A stretch of DNA of 64,000 bases from Yaniella flava (GTDB lineage: Bacteria; Actinomycetota; Actinomycetes; Actinomycetales; Micrococcaceae), in the NCBI RefSeq assembly GCF_039529295.1, contig NZ_BAAAMN010000028.1, forward strand, positions 5,032 to 69,031, read 5' to 3'. The notes below the pieces were generated by a model, which was given only the letters and a program-made list of their open reading frames with translations, searched no databases and was not told the origin of the DNA. Below, one piece after another: positions 25,761 to 34,901 of the stretch. The first letter of the stretch is position 1. Every line of letters begins with the position of its first letter. Made by a program: the position numbers and the translations under genes.

Positions 25761-26079
25761 TGTGATGGTCCAATCGTTGGAGAAGTTTGAGGGCGTCTGG
25801 GTCGTCTATCCGTGCGCCGCTACCAGCGTTATTGTGCGCCCATTCGCGTGCATCATCTCCGGTGACACCGCCACCAAGGTAGTCGTAGAAGTCATCTCTG
25901 AAACACTTGTTGACTACACTGAGGCAGATTTCTAGGCAGCATTTGAAGACGCTAAAATCCCCACCATCAACTGCAACTGTGCGGGAGTATTGATCGCCTG
26001 CTTTAATACCTGGTCCACAGACCTCGCAGAGATGATTTTGGCGTGCAACGGGGTATGTGGTGTCTATGGTGGTGAACAT
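25741..26079 (-). CDS. Small zinc-binding protein
   Basis: 112 residues with HLCEVCGPGIKAGDQY near residue 16 and a second cysteine cluster FKCCLEIC near residue 45, which together form a zinc ribbon. The family is common in actinobacterial phages and ICEs; function unknown. Start supported by AGGGA upstream. Confidence 0.68.
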   Translation of the reverse strand: MFTTIDTTYPVARQNHLCEVCGPGIKAGDQYSRTVAVDGGDFSVFKCCLEICLSVVNKCFRDDFYDYLGGGVTGDDAREWAHNNAGSGARIDDPDALKLLQRLDHHNAQPTS

Positions 26080-26082
26080 CGG

Positions 26083-26760
26083 TCATCCCTTTGCCATGTG
26101 TCTCGAAGCTAGATACGTCCGAACGCCGGCGAGGATGACCGCCAGGCTGTATTCGTAATGAAAATCATTGGTGTCCCACATGCCGTGGCCAGTGTTAACA
26201 TAGTGACCTCGCGGGGCATCGATATAGGCCAGGGCGTGCAGCACATCAGCTTCGTCCATGATGCTTGCTAGCGGTGAGTCGCTGAGCAACCAACGGCCCA
26301 GTGACTCCCACCATTCGGTCGTCTGGTCATGATCTAGGGTCCGGCTACGCCGCCAGAAATCCCCTAGCAACCATTTTTTAAAATGCAGATCGTTATAACC
26401 GAAGACATCGTTTGGGTGCATAGATTTCAATTTCTCAGCCCAGTATCCGGGGTTCACTTGTCGGTCGAATAGCGGCAGCATGTCATCGGGTCCGGCGGCA
26501 AAAGTGAAGCTGCCCCGCTCCCCTGCAATCGTGAGGTATTTTGGCCAGGTGATGATGTCATAACGGCTCCTGTTGTCCCGCGTGTCGGTGACTTGCAAGT
26601 GCCGGTAGGGTCCGTCGTCGCGCACTACGTCGAGGATGTGCTTCCCGTTGCCTATCTCGGAGTTGAACAGGTCGAGCAGCGAGGTGTAGGGTGCCCGATT
26701 CATGTGATCGCAGTATGCTAAGTCGTCGGTGGTCAAAGGCTGGATGATGTGTCGTGTCAT
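26083..26760 (-). CDS. Phage-type hypothetical protein
   Basis: 225 residues. A YDIITWPKYLTIAGERGSFTF segment (near 66-87) followed by PDDMLPLF matches a pattern I know from uncharacterised proteins of actinobacterial phages. The rest is helical and Trp-rich. The start overlaps the upstream stop by one base. Confidence 0.65.
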   Translation of the reverse strand: MTRHIIQPLTTDDLAYCDHMNRAPYTSLLDLFNSEIGNGKHILDVVRDDGPYRHLQVTDTRDNRSRYDIITWPKYLTIAGERGSFTFAAGPDDMLPLFDRQVNPGYWAEKLKSMHPNDVFGYNDLHFKKWLLGDFWRRSRTLDHDQTTEWWESLGRWLLSDSPLASIMDEADVLHALAYIDAPRGHYVNTGHGMWDTNDFHYEYSLAVILAGVRTYLASRHMAKG

Positions 26761-27416
26761 CAGAAATCCTCATCGTCTTCTGGTTCGGCTATGCCGCTGA
26801 ACCACGGCGCAATCTGGGCGATGCTCTGCATCATGTGGTGGGTGTTCACTGTCTCAGCACCATTGGTAATAGCCGTATCTCCCAGCTTTCCCCCTTGCGT
26901 GTTGAAGAGGTAATTGCGTGAAACGGGTGCTGAAGTTGATCTGTGACTGGGGTGGCCGGTGGTGTTGTAGAAATAGTTGCTGGCTGACACTTCGTAGGAC
27001 TGCCCGGTATCGAACCGTAAGCCTCGGAAAGAGTGTTCTGGTCGCAGGGTTCGCTGAACGTCCCAGCCGCGGTGCACGGCATCGAAGATTTGCTCATCGA
27101 GTGCGGTGAAGTCACTCTTGTGACAGGTGTCCTGACGGTCAATCCACGACATGATGTCTTGACGACCGGTGAGTTCGGTGGTCAAGATGTAGGGCAGCGA
27201 ATCAGGTGACGCTTCGATCATGGCACTGGCATTGTCCTGCCGATTGTTGCAGCGTTCGTGGGCTGCCAAGTGCATGATCCAACCGTCGGGCGCGGTGTCG
27301 TCACTGTCGTATGCCAGGTGCCCAAGACGGACCAGCTCAAAACCGTGCTTTATCGCGTGACGAGCTATTTCGAGTAGATCATTCAGATGCTGGAAGGAGA
27401 CAGGGTTTTGGCTCAT
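26760..27416 (-). CDS. Hypothetical protein
   Basis: 218 residues starting at ATG 27416 (MSQNPVSFQHL). Soluble, helical N-terminal half; no recognised motif. A longer frame upstream is rejected because it overlaps the nuclease-like gene. Confidence 0.6.
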   Translation of the reverse strand: MSQNPVSFQHLNDLLEIARHAIKHGFELVRLGHLAYDSDDTAPDGWIMHLAAHERCNNRQDNASAMIEASPDSLPYILTTELTGRQDIMSWIDRQDTCHKSDFTALDEQIFDAVHRGWDVQRTLRPEHSFRGLRFDTGQSYEVSASNYFYNTTGHPSHRSTSAPVSRNYLFNTQGGKLGDTAITNGAETVNTHHMMQSIAQIAPWFSGIAEPEDDEDF

Positions 27417-27420
27417 ACCT

Positions 27421-27891
27421 TCACAGATCCGTTTCCGGGAATTTCTTGTCAGCGGCCCGATATGCCAGTCGCAGCACCACATCTTGGGCCAGTGGTTCGG
27501 GGTGCTTGTTGACGATGGCCTTCTTGATAACTTCGATGGAGCCGTCGTCGTGAATCTTCCACAGTCCACACCCATGCGGGGCCATGACGTTGAGATGGTG
27601 CGGTACCGCATAGATGAATCGGTGGGTAACCCGCTGCCATGGTCGGCGCTTCTGCTGGGTGTCCAGATGGTAGTCAGACGCAGAGATTTTCACCTCGATA
27701 GCGGTGCGTTGATACGACTCGAACATCAGTGCATCAATGCGACGAAACGGTTTGTGGCCATCGGTGCGTTTGTCTGGGCTTGGTCGGTGATCCCAGTCGT
27801 GCCAGTACGGGTCGTTGATGCTGATCTCAGGCACCATCACGGCACGCGGATATTTGGCGTCAATGGCACCAAGAATGAAACCGGCGTCCAT
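27421..27891 (-). CDS. PD-(D/E)XK nuclease-fold protein (MmcB-like)
   Basis: 156 residues. RRIDALMFESYQRTAIEVKIS (residues 50-70) carries the Asp and Glu-x-Lys of a PD-(D/E)XK site, followed by YAVPHHL and GCGLW segments typical of MmcB-like DNA repair proteins. A role in element DNA processing or repair is inferred. It abuts the dNMP kinase gene. Confidence 0.68.
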   Translation of the reverse strand: MDAGFILGAIDAKYPRAVMVPEISINDPYWHDWDHRPSPDKRTDGHKPFRRIDALMFESYQRTAIEVKISASDYHLDTQQKRRPWQRVTHRFIYAVPHHLNVMAPHGCGLWKIHDDGSIEVIKKAIVNKHPEPLAQDVVLRLAYRAADKKFPETDL

Positions 27892-28634
27892 TATGCACGC
27901 ACCTTGGCGATCACTCTGTCGATGCTGGCGTGAAGGTCACTCAGGTCACCGTCATTGACGATCACTTCATCAATTAACTCATCGGCAACACCTTGCTCCG
28001 AAGCGTGGCCATCGACCGGTTGGCTGGTTAGCGAAGGTCGGTCAACCCGCACCATGATGCCACCGGCATCCCGAACAGCTTGCGCTTCGTTATCGAACCG
28101 GCAGTCGGAGATCACTACTGATTTTCCACGGTCCCGCAGTTTCTCCACAGTGTCCATCGCCGTATCCACCCAAATAGTGTCGCTGACCAGCTGTCGGCCA
28201 ATTTCTGTACCGATGATCTGTTGGAGTCGCCGAATTTCCGCGGCAGCCTCTGGCGCGATGTCCTTGGAGTCTTCTTTGAGACGATCCCAGTTTCCGTCCA
28301 CCCGAGCCAACACATCAGCCATACGATGGTCACCGCTCAACAGGGGGTCGAGTCTACGCACAGCCATCGTGACGTGTGACGATCTGATAGGCGCAACGGT
28401 ATTGACAGTAAAAGCCTTGCCGATGCGATGCTCTAAGGTTTGTATTTCAGCAAAGAGTTGGCTCACCCGTTGATCTTCTGTTGGCCTGGTGACATACGGA
28501 TTCAGATCGGCCAGTACCCGTTTGACCGGATCGGCGAACGCGACGCGGACGAAACCGTGATGGCCTACGAGTTGGAGTGCGGCACTGTCTTTACCGCTGC
28601 GCTTTAGGCCGGTCAGACCGACGAGCTGTGTCAT
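27891..28634 (-). CDS. Deoxynucleoside monophosphate kinase, T4 gp1-like
   Basis: 247 residues. P-loop GLKRSGKDS (residues 8-16), a lid region with arginines and VVISDCRFDNEAQAV near 180, as in phage dNMP kinases that raise dNTP supply. Together with the thyA gene at 40647 it suggests that the element manages its own nucleotide pool. ATG 28634 is chosen; an ATG two codons upstream is possible. Confidence 0.8.
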   Translation of the reverse strand: MTQLVGLTGLKRSGKDSAALQLVGHHGFVRVAFADPVKRVLADLNPYVTRPTEDQRVSQLFAEIQTLEHRIGKAFTVNTVAPIRSSHVTMAVRRLDPLLSGDHRMADVLARVDGNWDRLKEDSKDIAPEAAAEIRRLQQIIGTEIGRQLVSDTIWVDTAMDTVEKLRDRGKSVVISDCRFDNEAQAVRDAGGIMVRVDRPSLTSQPVDGHASEQGVADELIDEVIVNDGDLSDLHASIDRVIAKVRA

Positions 28635-28661
28635 ATGCAAGGTTCTTTCGTGGAAGGTTGA

Positions 28662-29216
28662 CTACGAGCTTTTGCCCTGGGCGGCGTCGGAGCTGGTGGC
28701 CGTCACAAAGGTGTCACCGACGCGGATGGCGATGTCCAGAACATCAATGCGAGAGTGCTTGCTGGTGAGCATCCTGTGGAGATGCTGTGCAACGGTGCTC
28801 ATCGCGACCACAGCCTCGTCCATGCCGTATTCATCGACGACTTGGTAGACCAGGTCGCGGTAGCTTTCATCGATGAACCAAGTTGAACTGTCGGTATTGA
28901 TCATGCTCAGACCAAGCAGTAGTTCATCTGGCTCATCATCAATACCGGCGTATGGCACAGCTTTGAGACGTTCGCGACGCAGCTTGGGCATGACCTGTTT
29001 CATAGAGGCCCCGTACTGGTGTGCAAATGCCTCCATGATGATCGACAGCGCAAGGGAACCATGGTAGATGGACTGTTGCACGTCGTTCTTTTCTAAGGTG
29101 ACTTTGATTTCACCCTGGTTACGCAGCGATGTAATCCATGTGCCCAGCCAGGAGTCCACGCCTTTGCGGTCGGTCTTGGACACGGAGGGGTTGAAAATGT
29201 TGAGTAAGTTCTTCAT
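28662..29216 (-). CDS. Hypothetical protein, first gene of an eight-gene unit
   Basis: 184 residues, soluble, helical. No recognised domain. The element motif lies 8 nt before ATG 29216, and no other motif is seen until dnaE, so this site should drive all genes down to 24633. Confidence 0.65.
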   Translation of the reverse strand: MKNLLNIFNPSVSKTDRKGVDSWLGTWITSLRNQGEIKVTLEKNDVQQSIYHGSLALSIIMEAFAHQYGASMKQVMPKLRRERLKAVPYAGIDDEPDELLLGLSMINTDSSTWFIDESYRDLVYQVVDEYGMDEAVVAMSTVAQHLHRMLTSKHSRIDVLDIAIRVGDTFVTATSSDAAQGKSS

Positions 29217-29224
29217 ACCCAGTC

Positions 29225-29234
29225 AGTGTCCGGC
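29225..29234 (-). promoter_or_regulatory. Element motif before the 29216-24633 unit
   Basis: GCCGGACACT on the minus strand, 8 nt before ATG 29216, no Shine-Dalgarno sequence. Confidence 0.8.
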
Positions 29235-29246
29235 GCGTTGCCCAAC

Positions 29247-32200
29247 CTAGAACTCTAAGTCGAGCTGCATTTCTCCCAGATCGCGCTCAACCGTTTGGGT
29301 TTCTTCAGCTTCGATGTGCCGTGCTTCGGTGAGTGTTTCGGGGCGGTGGACGTGATGCTGCCATTCGGGACGGTCTGCCGGGGGCCATATTTCGATGCGT
29401 TCAGCCAAATATTCTCGTAGAGCAGGCTGCTCCCCAGGTTCATACCAGCTTTGGATAATGGAGGCCTTTGCTGCGGTAACTGGCTCCCAGAGTCCGCGTC
29501 CTGGTGCGATCTTCTCACCCAGGTTCGGTGCATCATAGGGGTTGCGTAAAGCCACCTGACGGTCCGCCAGCGTCGTTTGACCAAGGATGCCGCGTGCGAG
29601 GTTGGTCTTTAAATCTCCGGCGCCAGGAATGCTGTCTAACACCTTGGAGCTCAGACGCTGGGTGCCCAACAGTAGGGTAATCTCTACAGAGCGCGCTTCA
29701 CGAGCGATACGGCCAACCAGTTCACCGATAACCTGCTTCTGTGCGTTGAGACGCAGCAGTTGTTCACGTGCCATTTCGGCTTCAGGGTTTTCGGATTTTG
29801 GCTGGGGCTTCTCCTGCTCCATCAGCGAGGTGAACTCATCTAACACCAGCAGAACGCGGGGTGGGCGAACATCGTCTGGCAAATTCGATAGCTTCTCGAC
29901 CCCATGCTCGGTGACCAGTTGCTTTCGCAGGCCAACCTGCTCATAGACATGGCGCATGATGGCAGCAGCCTCGTAGACATCTCCGGTCATCCCGGCCACA
30001 TAGTCTTTGGCAAACATGAAGTCCGCGCCGCCCTTAGTTGGGTCCAGGACGTAGACCAGCATCCCTTGGGTTAAGGCGGCATAGATGATGTTTTGGATGG
30101 TGATGGATTTACCGGAGCCGGTGGTACCCGAGAACAGTACGTGCGGGTCAGTGCCAGGGTTCCACCAAATCGTTTCACCATAGAGGCCAGTGGCGATAGG
30201 AAAGCCGCCCTCGGCCTGGTCCACGATGTCATAGTCAACCAAGGCAGGAAACGGCATCGGGTCAGTCTCAGAGATGACCAGCTCTATCTCGGAGGGGTTG
30301 CGTGATTCTGCCATTTGCGGTTGGACAAAGAAATTGGCTGAGATTGATTCCAGCTTGTTGCGTCGAGCGGTGAACGATTCAAGCGACAGCCCGGTTCCCA
30401 GCAGTGAGAAGGTTTTGACCTCAATCTTGTCGTTATCCTCAACGGTCTCCGATGAGATCAGCTGCGGCATGGTGCCAGATTCTGATTTGATACCGGCGTC
30501 GGTGAAGATTTGCTCCCATTCCATGGCATCAATGTCTTGTTTGGCGCGCTTGGTCAACTCCACACGATCCGGGTGTGTGCCAGCAATGATTCGCACACCC
30601 TCGATGTCTTCTCGTACTCGAAGGTATTCAACAGACCAGACGCTGCGCAGCTGACTGGCTTTACGTCGAATATCTGCCAGGGTCACCCCGCCATAGAGCC
30701 TGATGCGTAGCTGCCACAGGTGGGACCGGGAGCCAGGTGCGCTCATAGGGCGCGCGTTGATGAGTTCAGGACGCTCTAGTTTGGCATCGGCGAACCCTTT
30801 GTTCACCAGGTCAGCTAGCACCCACTCTGGGGCCTTGGAGCCTTGTGCAGGGCGTATATCTTCCATGGATCGTGGCACTGGCTGTGAAGCTCTACGGATG
30901 GTGAAAGCTTGGCGATGTCGTTCCGCTGGCCGGGACGCGCTGGGGTCATGGAATCCGGTCAGTGAGACGAAGGGGAATGCAGACAAAGCGTTTGCGATCT
31001 GTGACTCAAACGGGAAGAAGTCTTTTTCAATCGTCATACCGTTGCGCATCACGAAGGCTAATTGTTCAACTTCGATCCCCTCGGCAAGCTCTTGGACGCT
31101 TTGAGTCTGCCACTCTGGTCTTGGCGGATTGACCCCCTGTTTCAAAGCGTCAGCAAAACGCTGATTCCACCATTGCTCGCCTAAAAGCTCCTCGATCTTT
31201 TGATCATTGAGTCCAGAATTTTCCATGAACTTAGCACCGTCGAAGGTGCCAACATACAGTGCGCCGGCAAAGTCGTTGAAGCGGTGGTCACCCAGCACCT
31301 CAACACCAATTCGACCAGCAGCAGGCTCTAACATCCCGGCAATCTCAGATGGCGGTGCACCGGTGAAATCTACGAAAAACACCTGGTGTTCTGAGTCATC
31401 GGTGGTGATTGGGTCGTGTGCCAGCGGCATGATGCGCATGGCAGTTTCATCTGAAGCCTGGGCAAAGATCACCCGCAGCAACGTTTCCACGGTGTCGCTA
31501 TCTGTTTCGGCGTCAGCGATGGATGGTACGGCTTCTGGGTCTTGGATTTCGAGGATGTCGAAACGCAATGCATCAACGGTGCCGGGACGAGGATTACCCG
31601 AGGCGTCCATTTGTTCCACCGGCGCCAGCGCAACGGATGACGAGCCGCCCATCGTCGAGGCGATCTTGTCTCCCATCTTCAACGCCGCGTCACTACCGCC
31701 AATGCGCACGTTGGACTGGAATTGGTACGTTACTATCGGGCATTCTTGGGTGCCGTGCTCGATGATGTCCAGCAGGCGTGGTGGTGGGTCTTGCTTCAGC
31801 GCTTTGAAACGCTCATCCCACTGGTGACGTGCTTCAACAACTTTGCGCCAGTGCGTCATAGCCTGGTGCCGGGCGGCTGGATAGGTGCCTGCCATGAGGC
31901 CGGAGACCACTGTGAGTAGCAGCGTGAGACCGGTATTCCAGAAGGACTGCTCCATGGCGAACGGGCTGACAATGATGGCAGCGATACCGCCCAACGCCGC
32001 CGGTGCAATGATCAGGTGTGGGGATTTTTTGGCTACCGTGACGGCATCGGTGAGGCGGGTGCCTGGTGAAATGTCCTGTGGGTCGATGCTCATGCGCTTG
32101 GCGTATGACAAGGCCAGCAGTGTCAGGGTCACCGCTATTGCGTTAAGCAGATGGAAAGTATCGACAATGCTGTGATCGACTCCCAGTTGACCGGTAACAA

Positions 32201-32606
32201 AACGCTGCACTCCATCGACGTGTAACTGTGGCATGGTTCCCACGATGAGGCCCGCGATAATAGCGAAGAACGCCGAGTAGAGCAGTTTTAGGCACGCTGC
32301 CAGATACGTGGAGAGTATCTTCTTGAAGTTGGCACCCTCGGGGACCTGTGGTGCTGACCAGCCCTTGGGTGGCCAGATACTCTTGGTTGCCAGCGTTCGC
32401 CAAAACTTCTGACGAAGCTGTGCTCGCACAACGTGCTCTTCGTTCTTTTCAGCAGCTTTGAACGCCGGTAACTGGTAGTTGAAACCAGCAATCATCAGCC
32501 CCAGCCAGGCGAAGACACCACCGGGTAGACCCGCGAACTGAGCGATGACCGACAGCACCGCGGTGACGATCAAAATGGGGATAGCGAGGTTATTTTGCTG
32601 TTTCAC
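29247..32606 (-). CDS. FtsK/VirD4-type DNA translocase of the conjugation system
   Basis: 1119 residues. Several membrane helices lie in the first 250 residues (near 8-28, 105-125, 150-168, 195-245), then a long cytoplasmic region, then an FtsK/TraB-type ATPase: Walker A FSGTTGSGKSITIQ near residue 830, YVLDPTKGGADF, and Walker B VLLVLDEFTSL near 915, GTQRLSSKVLDSIPG after it. It should pump or couple DNA during transfer. It is the only large ATPase of this type seen, which resembles ICEs whose single FtsK-like protein does the transport. Confidence 0.85.
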   Translation of the reverse strand: MKQQNNLAIPILIVTAVLSVIAQFAGLPGGVFAWLGLMIAGFNYQLPAFKAAEKNEEHVVRAQLRQKFWRTLATKSIWPPKGWSAPQVPEGANFKKILSTYLAACLKLLYSAFFAIIAGLIVGTMPQLHVDGVQRFVTGQLGVDHSIVDTFHLLNAIAVTLTLLALSYAKRMSIDPQDISPGTRLTDAVTVAKKSPHLIIAPAALGGIAAIIVSPFAMEQSFWNTGLTLLLTVVSGLMAGTYPAARHQAMTHWRKVVEARHQWDERFKALKQDPPPRLLDIIEHGTQECPIVTYQFQSNVRIGGSDAALKMGDKIASTMGGSSSVALAPVEQMDASGNPRPGTVDALRFDILEIQDPEAVPSIADAETDSDTVETLLRVIFAQASDETAMRIMPLAHDPITTDDSEHQVFFVDFTGAPPSEIAGMLEPAAGRIGVEVLGDHRFNDFAGALYVGTFDGAKFMENSGLNDQKIEELLGEQWWNQRFADALKQGVNPPRPEWQTQSVQELAEGIEVEQLAFVMRNGMTIEKDFFPFESQIANALSAFPFVSLTGFHDPSASRPAERHRQAFTIRRASQPVPRSMEDIRPAQGSKAPEWVLADLVNKGFADAKLERPELINARPMSAPGSRSHLWQLRIRLYGGVTLADIRRKASQLRSVWSVEYLRVREDIEGVRIIAGTHPDRVELTKRAKQDIDAMEWEQIFTDAGIKSESGTMPQLISSETVEDNDKIEVKTFSLLGTGLSLESFTARRNKLESISANFFVQPQMAESRNPSEIELVISETDPMPFPALVDYDIVDQAEGGFPIATGLYGETIWWNPGTDPHVLFSGTTGSGKSITIQNIIYAALTQGMLVYVLDPTKGGADFMFAKDYVAGMTGDVYEAAAIMRHVYEQVGLRKQLVTEHGVEKLSNLPDDVRPPRVLLVLDEFTSLMEQEKPQPKSENPEAEMAREQLLRLNAQKQVIGELVGRIAREARSVEITLLLGTQRLSSKVLDSIPGAGDLKTNLARGILGQTTLADRQVALRNPYDAPNLGEKIAPGRGLWEPVTAAKASIIQSWYEPGEQPALREYLAERIEIWPPADRPEWQHHVHRPETLTEARHIEAEETQTVERDLGEMQLDLEF

Positions 32607-32612
32607 AGATAT

Positions 32613-32903
32613 CTAATCTTCTTGGACTGGTGCTGGGTGGGCGATAAACCAGCAGGTTCTGATCAATTCGTCGCCGAAACCGGCCTGTTCAGCAACTTCT
32701 TGGACATCTTCGCCAGAGGTCACCACATGCAAAGCAGTCAACACTTCGAGCTCATCGACGATGCCATGCAGGTCTTTGACGGCTTGGAAGAACTGGGCTT
32801 TATCAAGCTTGCCTTGGCCAAGTTGACCACCGATGGCACCCAATAGTTGAGGGATAGCTTGGTGGACAGGCTCGCTGGACAGTTCGTGTATGAAATTCGA
32901 CAT
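32613..32903 (-). CDS. Hypothetical small helical protein
   Basis: 96 residues, acidic and helical, lying 6 nt upstream of the translocase gene. Possibly a partner of the translocase; this is inferred from position only. Confidence 0.6.
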   Translation of the reverse strand: MSNFIHELSSEPVHQAIPQLLGAIGGQLGQGKLDKAQFFQAVKDLHGIVDELEVLTALHVVTSGEDVQEVAEQAGFGDELIRTCWFIAHPAPVQED

Positions 32904-32905
32904 TT

Positions 32906-33475
32906 TTACCTTCCGAAACCTAGTCGATATATGCCCAGCAGCTGACTTGCCAACAGCTGATCAGGCTCACCTGGGTGTTCCTGTAGCCACCTGTCAATGA
33001 TGGAATAGGCGGCTGATGCAGCGACCATGGGCTGGGCCAGCTTCCGGGCAGAAGACCCAATACGTGCACGGTGACCCTTTGAATGGACAACGGTCAGCAC
33101 ATTAATGTGGTCCGGTGCGTTATCCAGCATGGCTACCAGCGCGTTGACAGCCTGGGTCATGGCCTGTGGGGTGCTTATTTTGGACAGTCCGCGGTACAGG
33201 TTTCCGCCAAGTGCCCAGTATCGACCGGCTGACCAGTACTTTGAATCGATGGCGAACACCGCATTGTCGCGCACGATCAAATGATCAATGTCGGTGCGTA
33301 ATTTGATGGGCAGTTTGAGGCCATGAAAGATCATTGCCTGGCTGCCGTAGCCGTCAATGAGGTCAGCAGTCGCCCGTTCACCACTAAATCCAGCCGAGAC
33401 AGCCTCTTGGCTGAACTTCGTATTGGTGTGGGCGCTGGGTTGGCCAAAGACGCCACGTGTTTGCACGGCGCGCAT
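32906..33475 (-). CDS. NERD-domain nuclease-related protein
   Basis: 189 residues. A NERD fold is suggested by GFSGERATADLI (near 30), TDIDHLIVRDNAVFAIDSKYW (near 63-83) and later helices. The DIDH ... SKYW core fits a nuclease-related site, though the usual Glu before Lys is a Ser. It starts 1 base after the stop of the small membrane gene upstream. Confidence 0.7.
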   Translation of the reverse strand: MRAVQTRGVFGQPSAHTNTKFSQEAVSAGFSGERATADLIDGYGSQAMIFHGLKLPIKLRTDIDHLIVRDNAVFAIDSKYWSAGRYWALGGNLYRGLSKISTPQAMTQAVNALVAMLDNAPDHINVLTVVHSKGHRARIGSSARKLAQPMVAASAAYSIIDRWLQEHPGEPDQLLASQLLGIYRLGFGR

Positions 33476-33476
33476 C

Positions 33477-33629
33477 TTAGAAGAACACCGCTTGGATGAG
33501 GAAAAACGCAGCCAAGACGATGGCGATGCGTAAAATCCACTGGCCAGCTGTCGAGTTCAAGAAGTCACTGACTTCACGACGGCCACGATCTTCTTCGCTT
33601 GGTGTATTGCTATCTTTGTTTTCGGTCAT
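33477..33629 (-). CDS. Small single-pass membrane protein
   Basis: 50 residues: polar N-terminus, then one C-terminal helix WILRIAIVLAAFFLIQAVFF. The start is set by the element motif 8 nt upstream. First gene of the four-gene unit that ends with the translocase, so a mating-pore role is likely but unproven. Confidence 0.7.
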   Translation of the reverse strand: MTENKDSNTPSEEDRGRREVSDFLNSTAGQWILRIAIVLAAFFLIQAVFF

Positions 33630-33637
33630 GCCCTGAT

Positions 33638-33647
33638 AGTGTCCGGC
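33638..33647 (-). promoter_or_regulatory. Element motif before the translocase unit
   Basis: GCCGGACACT, 8 nt before ATG 33629; no Shine-Dalgarno sequence. Confidence 0.8.
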
Positions 33648-33662
33648 ACACGACCTTTAGGC

Positions 33663-33989
33663 TCAGTGCTCTCGGCTCGTCTTCCAGGCAGCCAGTGATA
33701 CACCGATCATCGGGTCAGTCAGATCAACCATATGCTCTACGAACGCTTGGCCAGTGTGCATCATCCGCAGCACCCTATACAGTCTGCCGCATCGTGGGCA
33801 TATCAAATAGGGGTCTTCAATATGCTCGACATAGACTAATCCAGTGCCGGTCTTTTCTTCTATCTGTGTGATGGCCTCGCCGCGAGGGGAACATACAGCA
33901 AAGTCATCTAGTCCACGGTGATTACCGCAAGGACAGAGCAGGGAGTCAGGGTCGTGTTGGGTGATTGTTCCCATTTTGGTTCGCCGCAT
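33663..33989 (-). CDS. Small protein with a cysteine cluster, leaderless
   Basis: 108 residues from ATG 33989, with LLCPCGNHRGLDDFAVCS near residue 18 and ICPRCGRLYRV near 63, a likely zinc site. A canonical TAGAAT at 33998-34003 lies 8 nt before the start, the same spacing as the element motif has elsewhere. It is one of the few genes here without the motif. An alternative start is the Met five codons later. Confidence 0.6.
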   Translation of the reverse strand: MRRTKMGTITQHDPDSLLCPCGNHRGLDDFAVCSPRGEAITQIEEKTGTGLVYVEHIEDPYLICPRCGRLYRVLRMMHTGQAFVEHMVDLTDPMIGVSLAAWKTSREH

Positions 33990-33997
33990 AATTTCGT

Positions 33998-34003
33998 ATT
34001 CTA
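33998..34003 (-). promoter_or_regulatory. Canonical -10 box (TAGAAT) of a leaderless gene
   Basis: TAGAAT on the minus strand, 8 nt before ATG 33989. A normal -10 box occupies the place held by GCCGGACACT in other genes, a useful comparison for the motif. Confidence 0.5.
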
Positions 34004-34047
34004 TGGCGCCGGGAAGCACTTTTCGACCCTCACTATGGACTCACATG

Positions 34048-34416
34048 TCAGGTAATCCCTAAAATTGACAGCACGAGTCCGATGATAGTGTCAATGAGCC
34101 CAAGCCAGAATGGCAGCATCACACTGGGGGCGATCAGTGCGGTGGTCAACAGCGTGGTGAACAGCAGTGCGACCATCCAGCCCTTGAAGCCATCTTTTTT
34201 GTAGTTGGAAAAGATCGTGAGCACTTGGAAGGTGATGAGGATGACAGCGACCCAGGTTAGAATGGTGCCCAGCTGTGGATTGGCCTCCAACATGGGGTTG
34301 AGGTAATTGTTGAAGGCGTCTTGAAACCAGGTGACTTGGCCGCCTTGGACCGCGTCACCGGGCGTCTGCGCAGCAGCCATCGGCATTGTAAGCGTCAAGA
34401 CTCCGTTAATAGTCAT
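34048..34416 (-). CDS. TrbC/VirB2-like small membrane protein
   Basis: 122 residues: a signal-like N-terminus ending near MPMAAAQT, a short extracellular loop, then two or three membrane helices (about 48-66, 75-95 and 98-118). This is the shape of TrbC/VirB2 pilin-like subunits and of their Gram-positive counterparts. GGGTGAAG precedes the start, and the element motif is at 34462, about 45 nt upstream. Confidence 0.65.
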   Translation of the reverse strand: MTINGVLTLTMPMAAAQTPGDAVQGGQVTWFQDAFNNYLNPMLEANPQLGTILTWVAVILITFQVLTIFSNYKKDGFKGWMVALLFTTLLTTALIAPSVMLPFWLGLIDTIIGLVLSILGIT

Positions 34417-34461
34417 TCTTCACCCTTTTTATAGTTGGTAAGTTTTCGTTGTTCCACCTGA

Positions 34462-34471
34462 AGTGTCCGGG
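34462..34471 (-). promoter_or_regulatory. Element motif before the pilin-like gene
   Basis: CCCGGACACT on the minus strand, 45 nt upstream of ATG 34416, which has a Shine-Dalgarno sequence. Confidence 0.75.
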
Positions 34472-34475
34472 GCCG

Positions 34476-34892
34476 TCACGACCTGCTGATGCGACCTTCG
34501 TCTTCTTTTGGCGCGATGGTGTAGGAGGCTGGCTTTTGCCAAGTGCCGGTGCAGCTGTTGGTCATGTGGCATTTGGCCGGAATGGTTTTCGCATAGGCGG
34601 CGGTGGCGTTGCATTTGGTGCATACTGCAACCGAAACTTTGGGCGATTTCCGTTGAGCTGACACGATATCGGTGTTGTCATCGATGTCTTCAACTGCAAA
34701 CTCTAGATCATCCAGTCGGTCCATCACCTTGTCGGCAAGTTTTTCATCGGCGCGGATTTTCGCAACGGCAGAGGGCCAATCGTTGGTCTTGGTGAGCGTG
34801 AGGATGAGGTGACCGGCGCCAGCGATTTCGGAGAGTTCTAACGCGGTGAATTCCTCATCGGTGAGGTTATCTGGGTTGATGGCTTTAGACAT
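34476..34892 (-). CDS. Hypothetical protein with a C-terminal zinc motif
   Basis: 138 residues: acidic helical body and a CTKCNATAAYAKTIPAKCH plus SCTGTW cluster near 90-118. Follows the GIY-YIG-like gene by 9 nt in one unit. Function unknown. Confidence 0.6.
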   Translation of the reverse strand: MSKAINPDNLTDEEFTALELSEIAGAGHLILTLTKTNDWPSAVAKIRADEKLADKVMDRLDDLEFAVEDIDDNTDIVSAQRKSPKVSVAVCTKCNATAAYAKTIPAKCHMTNSCTGTWQKPASYTIAPKEDEGRISRS

Positions 34893-34901
34893 AGGGTGCT
34901 C